Origin: Desulfobacterales bacterium
GTDB lineage: Bacteria; Desulfobacterota; Desulfobacteria; Desulfobacterales; C00003060
Assembly (NCBI GenBank): GCA_030629475.1
Contig: DAOVOU010000004.1
Coordinates: 1 to 18,413, forward strand
DNA: 18,413 nt
Direction of reading: 5' to 3'
The stretch's first letter is position 1. Every line of letters starts with the position of its first letter. Under the pieces are notes generated by a model, which ran no database searches, had not been told where the DNA came from, and worked only from the letters and a program-made list of their open reading frames with translations. Both the position numbers and the translations under genes were made by a program. This document shows, in pieces, positions 14,050 through 18,413 of this stretch.

Positions 14050-14121
14050 TAAAATCGCTTCGCGATTTTATATAACGCGGCCTCCGGCCCGTAGGGCCTA
14101 CGCCCCGGAGGGCTACGCCGC
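14050..14121. repeat. Palindromic structures in the CBS-gene leader
   Basis: Two strong hairpins lie side by side: TAAAATCGC-TTC-GCGATTTTA (14050-14070, 9-bp stem) and a large nested one (14077-14121) with CCTCCGG pairing to CCGGAGG around an inner CGTAG-GGC-CTACG stem. In the transcript from the sigma-54 promoter at 14177-14192 both would fold in the 5' leader, which also holds AACGGAA...TTCCGTT (about 14020-14040). They may be REP-like intergenic palindromes or may affect expression; the sequence does not decide. Confidence 0.6.
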
Positions 14122-14176
14122 TGAAGAATGGAAGTTCCTGCTATCAAACTTATACTACCCGTCCGCACGATAATCA

Positions 14177-14192
14177 AGCAAGTCATGTGCCA
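14177..14192 (-). promoter_or_regulatory. Sigma-54 promoter of the CBS gene
   Basis: On the minus strand TGGCACATGACTTGCT matches TGGCAYRNNNNTTGCW at all defined positions with exact GG-GC spacing. The predicted transcription start is about 14166, so the leader to the ATG at 13986 is about 180 bases. The upstream two-dyad element is 123 bp away, 11 bp further than at the mrp promoter. Confidence 0.83.
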
Positions 14193-14246
14193 GAAGCCAT
14201 AGGGTCCGAAGGCATCTACTAAGGTGTTGATTTCGCAACATTTATG

Positions 14247-14270
14247 TGTGAGGCTTAATGTGAGGCTTAA
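14247..14270. repeat. Tandem 12-bp direct repeat
   Basis: TGTGAGGCTTAA occurs twice head to tail between the CBS promoter and its activator element. It may be a simple duplication; it contributes about one helical turn of DNA between them, close to the 11-bp difference in spacing from the mrp promoter. Confidence 0.6.
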
Positions 14271-14293
14271 AGAGACTCTATGATTCAAGTAAT

Positions 14294-14349
14294 CGGCAAA
14301 TTTATGCCGATAATGCCGGAGCAACATAATTGTTGACATTTTTTTGCCG
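14294..14349. promoter_or_regulatory. Two-dyad activator element between CBS gene and sigma-54 activator gene
   Basis: Dyad 1 (14294-14309) is CGGCAAATTTATGCCG; dyad 2 (14334-14349) is TGACATTTTTTTGCCG, a CGGCA-N6-TGCCG relative with one half-site weakened. Centres are 40 bp apart. The element matches 11344-11400 in both dyads, in the order relative to the promoter, and in spacing. Dyad 1 is 123 bp upstream of the CBS sigma-54 promoter. The weak half of dyad 2 coincides with the -35 box of a sigma-70 promoter reading the other way. Confidence 0.75.
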
Positions 14350-14360
14350 TTTTTTATAAT
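14333..14360 (+). promoter_or_regulatory. Sigma-70 promoter of the sigma-54 activator gene
   Basis: TTGACA (14333-14338), 16 bases, TATAAT (14355-14360): both hexamers are perfect consensus. It points at the activator gene starting at 14666, with an expected start about 14367 and a leader of about 300 bases that contains the composite repeat. The -35 box lies in dyad 2 of the activator element (14334-14349), so a bound activator should block it. Confidence 0.75.
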
Positions 14361-14370
14361 ATTTGAACTT

Positions 14371-14573
14371 ATGGGCTTCGCCCCAATTGGAATATTGGAA
14401 TAGTGGAATGATGGAATGATGGGTTTAAAGGACTCAAAACAAATATTTTCTTCCACTCTTATCCCCAATATTCCAGTATTCCATCATTCCATTATTCCTT
14501 GATCGAGCTCGAAACATGCCTCATAAATATCTATAATGTCAATAGGTTGTAGAAATTCCGAAACGTTTAGTTA
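14371..14573. repeat. Complete composite intergenic repeat in the activator-gene leader
   Basis: In order: hairpin GGGCTTCGCCCC (about 14373-14384); array from CCAATTGG with four 8-bp units ending GATGGG (14384-14422); about 42 bases of spacer; inverted array of ATTCC units (14465-14498); spacer; 42-bp unit starting TATAATGTCAATAGG and ending GTTTAGTTA (14532-14573). The order and the length of the last unit are the same as at 5163-5341. The two arrays can pair into a long imperfect hairpin. The element lies entirely inside the predicted untranslated leader of the activator gene. Confidence 0.8.
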
Positions 14574-14665
14574 AGTGAGAAGCTCTTAGCCCATGATTCA
14601 TATGGCTTTTCACGCCGCTTCCATCATGGCATGGTATTTGAAGCGACGAAAGGCAGGGATCAAGA

Positions 14666-15733
14666 ATGATTCCTCAAAAAGTTGCGTTACATGGCCAAAT
14701 CGAACCGGACCTTTTTCCGGAGCTTGTGGTCGTGAGCGAGCACATGCGCTCGGTCATTAGAACCGTGCAGCAAATAGCCCGGTTTGATGCCAATGTCCTT
14801 ATCCTTGGTGAATCTGGAACGGGTAAGGAACTTGTGGCGCGCATCATTCATCAAAAAAGCAAACGCAGGGATAAGCCGTTTGTGCCAGTTAACTGCGGCA
14901 CCCTCTCTGGGGAGCTCTTCGAAAGCAAGCTCTTCGGCCATGAAGTGGGAGCCTTCACAGGCGCCGTCAGGCAGACTAAGGGAAGGTTTGAGCAGGCCCA
15001 CAAGGGGACGCTCTTCCTGGATGAAGTTTCGGAGATCTCTCCACTTAATCAGGTGAACTTTCTCCGAGTGTTGGAGGATGGGCGCTTCCGTAGAATCGGA
15101 GGCGAAGTCCCGATCAAGGTTGATGTTCGCATCATTGCAGCCACCAACAAAGATCTTGAGGCAGAAGTCAAGACCGGCCGCTTTAGAGGAGACCTCTACT
15201 ACCGTCTCCAGGTTATCCCGATCAAACTTTTACCCTTGAGGGAACGGAAGGAGGCCATCCCTCATCTTGTAAGCTATTTCTTGGAGCGATTTGCCAAAAT
15301 ATATCAAAAGGACAGGGTCACCGTTTCCTCCGACGCAATGCAATTCCTCATGTCCCACGAATGGCCCGGTAGTATAAGACAGCTCAAGAACCTAATGGAG
15401 CGAATGTTTTTGATGGCATCGGGACCGACCATCAATCCGGAGGATTTTCCGGAAGATTTTCTGGAAGGGGCTCCTGGGCCGGACACAAAGGGGGATCAAG
15501 AGTCTCATGATACAAGCGACGTGTCTTCTCCTCTCCAAATCCCGGGCGGCATTGAACCTTTACAAAAAGCGCGGGAAAGGCTGGAAAAGTCTCTTATCTT
15601 AAGGGCCTTGGAAATAACGGATGGGCAGAGAGCCAGGACGGCTGACCTGCTTGAGATCAAGCCTCGTACCCTACGGCAAAAAATGAGCGATTATGCAATT
15701 GAGTTTCGCAGGACGCGAAAGAAACACTCGTAA
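14666..15733 (+). CDS. Sigma-54 interaction (NtrC-family) transcriptional activator without receiver domain
   Basis: 355 residues. A short N-terminus (about 20 residues) leads straight into the AAA+ domain: Walker A GESGTGKE (48-55), the sigma-54-contact loop GAFTGA intact (95-100), Walker B TLFLDE (115-120), sensor I AATNKD (159-163), arginine-finger region FRGDLYYR (173-180) and WPGSIRQLKNLMER (233-246). A loose linker (about 265-295) is followed by a Fis-type helix-turn-helix (about 312-345, RARTADLLEIKPRTLRQKM). No receiver, GAF or PAS domain precedes the ATPase, as in PspF-type activators. The ATG at 14666 follows AAAGGCAGGG. The next gene, 48 bases on, encodes a lone receiver, possibly a detached control domain. 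All parts needed to drive sigma-54 transcription are present. Likely targets are the two perfect sigma-54 promoters at 11238 and 14177 (inference from shared dyads). Confidence 0.94.
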   Translation: MIPQKVALHGQIEPDLFPELVVVSEHMRSVIRTVQQIARFDANVLILGESGTGKELVARIIHQKSKRRDKPFVPVNCGTLSGELFESKLFGHEVGAFTGAVRQTKGRFEQAHKGTLFLDEVSEISPLNQVNFLRVLEDGRFRRIGGEVPIKVDVRIIAATNKDLEAEVKTGRFRGDLYYRLQVIPIKLLPLRERKEAIPHLVSYFLERFAKIYQKDRVTVSSDAMQFLMSHEWPGSIRQLKNLMERMFLMASGPTINPEDFPEDFLEGAPGPDTKGDQESHDTSDVSSPLQIPGGIEPLQKARERLEKSLILRALEITDGQRARTADLLEIKPRTLRQKMSDYAIEFRRTRKKHS

Positions 15734-15781
15734 AGTCTTGAGCCTGAGAAATGAGTGTAGCTCTGGAAAGGGGGACCGAAG

Positions 15782-16195
15782 ATGAAGCCCAGGCTCTTGA
15801 TAGTTGATGACGAGGAAATGTTTCTGGAATATCTTTCCAAGCGTTTGATAAACCGCAAATACAATGTGACGACTTGCTTAACCGGTGAAGAGGCCCTTGA
15901 AAGGGTCAGGAATCACGATTTCGACGTGATCATACTTGATGTTCTCATGCCGGGCATTGACGGGATCGAGGCCCTTCGCGAGATCAAGAATCTAAAGCCT
16001 CTCACCGAGGTCATTATGTTAACCGGCCATGCCTCCCCGGAGTCAGGCATAGAGGCGATGAGGCATGGTGCCTACGATTATTTCAGGAAACCTTGTGACA
16101 CCGAAGACCTGGTCTCCAAGATCAACAAGGCCTATGAGAGAAAGGCCGAACAAGAAGCGCGCATCCGTGCGGCCGAAGTGGCCGAAATCACGTAG
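15782..16195 (+). CDS. Single-domain response regulator downstream of the sigma-54 activator
   Basis: 137 residues: receiver with D9/D10, phospho-acceptor D53 (ILDVLMPGIDG), T81 (LTGHAS) and K103 (FRKP), and a short charged helical tail (about 117-137). No output domain. ATG 15782 has AAGGGGG upstream. Same strand as the activator, 48 bases behind it, so probably co-transcribed. The sequence is of NtrC-receiver type (GHASPESGIEAMRHGAYDYFRKP) and close to the receiver at 12614-13066. As the activator lacks its own receiver, control in trans by this protein is a reasonable proposal but unproven. It converges on the hybrid kinase gene, with 8 bases between stops. Confidence 0.9.
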   Translation: MKPRLLIVDDEEMFLEYLSKRLINRKYNVTTCLTGEEALERVRNHDFDVIILDVLMPGIDGIEALREIKNLKPLTEVIMLTGHASPESGIEAMRHGAYDYFRKPCDTEDLVSKINKAYERKAEQEARIRAAEVAEIT

Positions 16196-16203
16196 GGGCG
16201 CAT

Positions 16204-17376
16204 TCACAGGAAAGGGGGGAATGACTTGAGTCGAACTGAAAAAGTAGTCCCCTCCCCAGCCTTCGATTCCACCGAGATTTCCCCACCATGTTCGTGAATG
16301 ATCTTTTGAGTGATGAGCAGACCAAGCCCTGTGCCCCGCCCATCTTTGGTACTAAAAAACCTGGTGAAGAGTTTTGCCTTCACTTCGTCAGTCATTCCGG
16401 ACCCGTTGTCAGTGACTTCAAGGAGGATAGTTTCACCGGAGTGGGCATCAGTTTCTAGCCTGGTCTTTACTGTCACCTCCCAGGCCTTGAAGGTATCTGT
16501 ATCATAGATGCAAGCGTCGATGGCGTTTGAGATCAGATTCAACAGCACACGCTGGATAGCATCCCGGTCAAGGTAGGCCTGTTTCAGATTCGGATCCAGG
16601 ACAATATTTAGCTTCACTCGATGTTCTTTAGCTCTATCCCTGAGGAGTTCAACTGCCCCTGAGACAATCTCGTTGGGCCTGCATACACTTCGTTCAGGTG
16701 CCCTTTCCTTGGAATATCTCAAAAGATCGAGGACAAGGTCCGAGACCTTTTCAATATTCCGGTGGACCATGCCCCACCCGTCCTGAAGCACCCGGGGTTT
16801 ATCCTTGGCCATGCCTGTGTTGACCATGTACATGCCGCCGCGCAGCCCGGTCAGGATATTCTTGATATAGTGGGCCAATCCAGCTACGGTCTCTCCGATG
16901 GTGGCAAGTCGCTCAGTTTTTATCAATTCCTCTTGTGCCTGGCTCAGCTCCAGGGTACACTCTTTTACTTTCTGCTCCAAGTTCTCCGTGTAGTCCTTTA
17001 ACTGCTGGCTTATGGCTATCTTTCTCTTGGCCCTTTCGAGCGATAGCATGAGGACTTCATCCCGTATTGGTTTGGTAATGAAATCTGAAGCCCCATGCTG
17101 AAGTGCTGCTATGGCTGAGTCCATATCACCGTGGCCTGTGATAACGATCACTTCAGCTTCATTGTCTATGCCCTTGATCCTTTTGAGTACGTCTATCCCG
17201 TCCATCCCGGGCATCTTGATGTCGGTTAGGACGAGCTTGGGGCCTTGCTTTGCAAAGATTTTCAGACCTTCGTTGCCGCTTTCAGCGGTGATCACTTCAT
17301 ATCCTTCGCTCGTAAGCGAGATATCCAGCATTTCCAGGATCGGCCGTTCATCATCAATGATTAGAAGCTTTGTCAT
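16204..17376 (-). CDS. Receiver-histidine kinase hybrid with AHYxKN phospho-acceptor motif
   Basis: 390 residues: N-terminal receiver with D8/D9, D52 (LTDIKMPGMDG), T80 and K102; a coiled coil (about 118-155); dimerisation helix with His169 in GLAHYIKNIL, where most kinases have HExxNPL; and a full ATPase domain with N box Asn284 (LISNAID), G1 DNGSGM (323-328) and G2 GRGTGLGL (347-353). No membrane segment and no PAS domain. The ATG at 17376 lies inside the end of the upstream kinase gene (23-base overlap), suggesting coupled translation; the ribosome site is weak (GGGG). A receiver in front of the kinase suggests it takes phosphate from another kinase, perhaps its neighbour, and works as a relay. 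It is the intact relative of the remnant at 27-1382. Confidence 0.92.
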   Translation of the reverse strand: MTKLLIIDDERPILEMLDISLTSEGYEVITAESGNEGLKIFAKQGPKLVLTDIKMPGMDGIDVLKRIKGIDNEAEVIVITGHGDMDSAIAALQHGASDFITKPIRDEVLMLSLERAKRKIAISQQLKDYTENLEQKVKECTLELSQAQEELIKTERLATIGETVAGLAHYIKNILTGLRGGMYMVNTGMAKDKPRVLQDGWGMVHRNIEKVSDLVLDLLRYSKERAPERSVCRPNEIVSGAVELLRDRAKEHRVKLNIVLDPNLKQAYLDRDAIQRVLLNLISNAIDACIYDTDTFKAWEVTVKTRLETDAHSGETILLEVTDNGSGMTDEVKAKLFTRFFSTKDGRGTGLGLLITQKIIHEHGGEISVESKAGEGTTFSVRLKSFPPFL

Positions 17377-18413
17377 GCTGGTGAGCCCCGTCTGTATGGA
17401 TCGGAAAACTAACCCTGAATATCGTGCCGATGTCTGAGGTGAATTTTACGTCTATATCACCCCCGAGATCTTTAACCAGGCCATAGGTAATAGAGAGCCC
17501 TAAGCCAGTTCCCTTTCCCACTTCTTTTGTGGTGAAAAAGGGCTCAAATATTTTCTCGCGGACTTGTTTCGACATGCCTACGCCGGTATCGGCGACCAGA
17601 GCCACCACCCTGTCCCTTTGCTGGTATGTGGTAATGGTGAGCTTTTTGTTCGGCTCCGGTCCCTTTGCCTCCATGGCATCTCTCGCATTGGTTACCAGGT
17701 TCAGGAAGATCTGCTCCAGGCGGTTCTTATCGGCGAGAATCTTGGGGAGGGGCTCGTCCAGCCTTAGGCTTACTTCGATATTCCGCAATCTGAGCTGCTG
17801 GCCCAGGATAGTAAATACGTCTCGGATAGGTTCGTTAAGGTCTACCGGGTGTACTTCCAGATCGCTCTTTCGGCCAAACTCCCGCAGGTGGTTGATGATG
17901 TTCGTGGCCCGGTCTACCTGTTCGCTTATGTTGCGACTCACTTTCAATAGCTCTTCCTCGGAGATCTTCTGCCCGCGCCTTATCATCTTGGCAAAAAAAT
18001 CGGCCCCAACCCTGATTACACTCAAAGGCTGATTGAGCTCGTGGGCAATACCGGTCGCCATTTCACCGAGTGTGGCCATTTTGCTGGCTTGAATCAACTG
18101 CGCCTCCTGTTCAAGACGTTCACTAATATCTACAGTCCTAATAATATAAAAGAGACCAGATGCTCCACTTTCTGTTTTTTGAAATTTACCAGCCCGGGCA
18201 TGGCAGTGGATATAGAAATAATCACCCCCCTTCCTCCTGGCCCATAGCTTGGGGATGAAGACCGAGTCCTCCTTGGCAAAGTCATGAAGATGTTTCCAGA
18301 ACCGATCTGCCTCGTCAGTATCGAACAATTCGAGAAAGGACATCTCCAACAGTTCTCGGTAGTCGTATTGATATGTCACGCTGGCCGGCTTGTTCGCATC
18401 CAGGATTTTGGCC
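17354..18413 (-). CDS. PAS-domain sensor histidine kinase, N-terminus beyond the window
   Basis: The visible part has about 352 residues: a PAS domain entered at its start (ILDANKPASVTYQYDYRELLEMS), ending in FYIIRTVDISERLEQEAQ, a HisKA domain with GIAHELNQPLSVI, and a complete ATPase with N box (LVTNARDAM), G1 (DTGVGM) and G2 (GKGTGLGL). The GTG at 18379 should not be taken as the start: the frame stays open to the window edge and the upstream codons encode the expected first strand of the PAS fold, so the gene is cut by the window. The C-terminal tail is His-rich (TDGAHQHDKASNH) and its coding sequence overlaps the next kinase gene by 23 bases. Likely acts with that receiver-kinase hybrid in one pathway. 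Confidence 0.9.
   Translation of the reverse strand, partial: AKILDANKPASVTYQYDYRELLEMSFLELFDTDEADRFWKHLHDFAKEDSVFIPKLWARRKGGDYFYIHCHARAGKFQKTESGASGLFYIIRTVDISERLEQEAQLIQASKMATLGEMATGIAHELNQPLSVIRVGADFFAKMIRRGQKISEEELLKVSRNISEQVDRATNIINHLREFGRKSDLEVHPVDLNEPIRDVFTILGQQLRLRNIEVSLRLDEPLPKILADKNRLEQIFLNLVTNARDAMEAKGPEPNKKLTITTYQQRDRVVALVADTGVGMSKQVREKIFEPFFTTKEVGKGTGLGLSITYGLVKDLGGDIDVKFTSDIGTIFRVSFPIHTDGAHQHDKASNH

Noticed and set aside
13986..14468. Minus-strand open frame of 160 codons upstream of the CBS gene
   Set aside because: It is read through the palindromes, the dyad element, both promoters and the 8-bp array; its sequence has no domain-like pattern and no ribosome site.
14384..14498. 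Arrays of short repeats considered as a CRISPR or direct-repeat array
   Set aside because: Units are 8 bp with no spacers, arms are inverted, and there are no cas genes.
14627..14642. TGGCATGGTATTTGAA as a sigma-54 promoter for the activator gene
   Set aside because: The -12 GC is GA, and the implied start (about 14654) would remove most of the ribosome site. The sigma-70 promoter further up is better.
18377..18379. GTG as the start of the last kinase
   Set aside because: The frame remains open to the window edge and the upstream codons encode the first PAS strand, so the gene is cut off.

Overview
The window reads as a piece of an anaerobic, Gram-negative bacterial chromosome, most likely Desulfobacterota (former Deltaproteobacteria). 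This is inferred from three things: a Mrp/Mbh-type cation-antiporter operon, dense histidine-kinase/single-receiver genes together with a sigma-54 activator, and intergenic spacers full of short palindromic and 8-bp tandem repeats. There is no rRNA, tRNA, CRISPR array or transposase gene. The taxonomic call cannot be confirmed from sequence alone.

Layout. (1) 1-2951: a histidine-kinase remnant broken at both ends, two small receivers with an enlarged alpha4-beta5 region, and a cyclic-nucleotide-binding-like protein. (2) 3129-11201, minus strand: a long membrane operon transcribed right to left in the order mrpE, mrpF, mrpG, an MbhD-like (DUF4040) subunit, mrpB (fused MbhE+MbhF type), mrpC, mrpD, a second antiporter-like subunit, a 41-residue membrane peptide, an 80-residue membrane protein and a third antiporter-like subunit. 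It lacks a large MrpA and any hydrogenase or dehydrogenase subunit. (3) 11429-13066, minus strand: a PAS histidine kinase and a single-domain receiver. (4) 13516-13986, minus strand: a tandem-CBS protein. (5) 14666-16195, plus strand: a sigma-54 activator without a receiver, followed by a stand-alone receiver. (6) 16204-18413, minus strand: a receiver-kinase hybrid and a PAS kinase cut by the window edge.

The most informative result is regulatory. A full-consensus sigma-54 promoter lies in front of mrpE (11238-11253) and another in front of the CBS gene (14177-14192). Each has, just over 100 bp upstream, the same two-dyad element of the form YGGCA-N6-TGCCG, with the second dyad about 40 bp further out. 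The two elements sit 112 and 123 bp from their promoters, which is one helical turn apart. The sigma-54 activator gene is divergent from the CBS gene, and a near-perfect sigma-70 promoter (TTGACA-N16-TATAAT) pointing towards it overlaps the distal dyad. The economical reading is a small local regulon in which this activator switches on the antiporter operon and the CBS gene and controls its own synthesis.

Intergenic DNA carries a recurrent composite element: a CTTCG hairpin, an 8-bp TGGAATRA-type array, a spacer, an inverted array, and a 42-bp unit. Two copies are complete or nearly so and there are several partial ones. One 42-bp unit lies exactly where the receiver of the broken kinase begins. 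A separate MITE-like inverted-repeat element sits at about 13255-13467.
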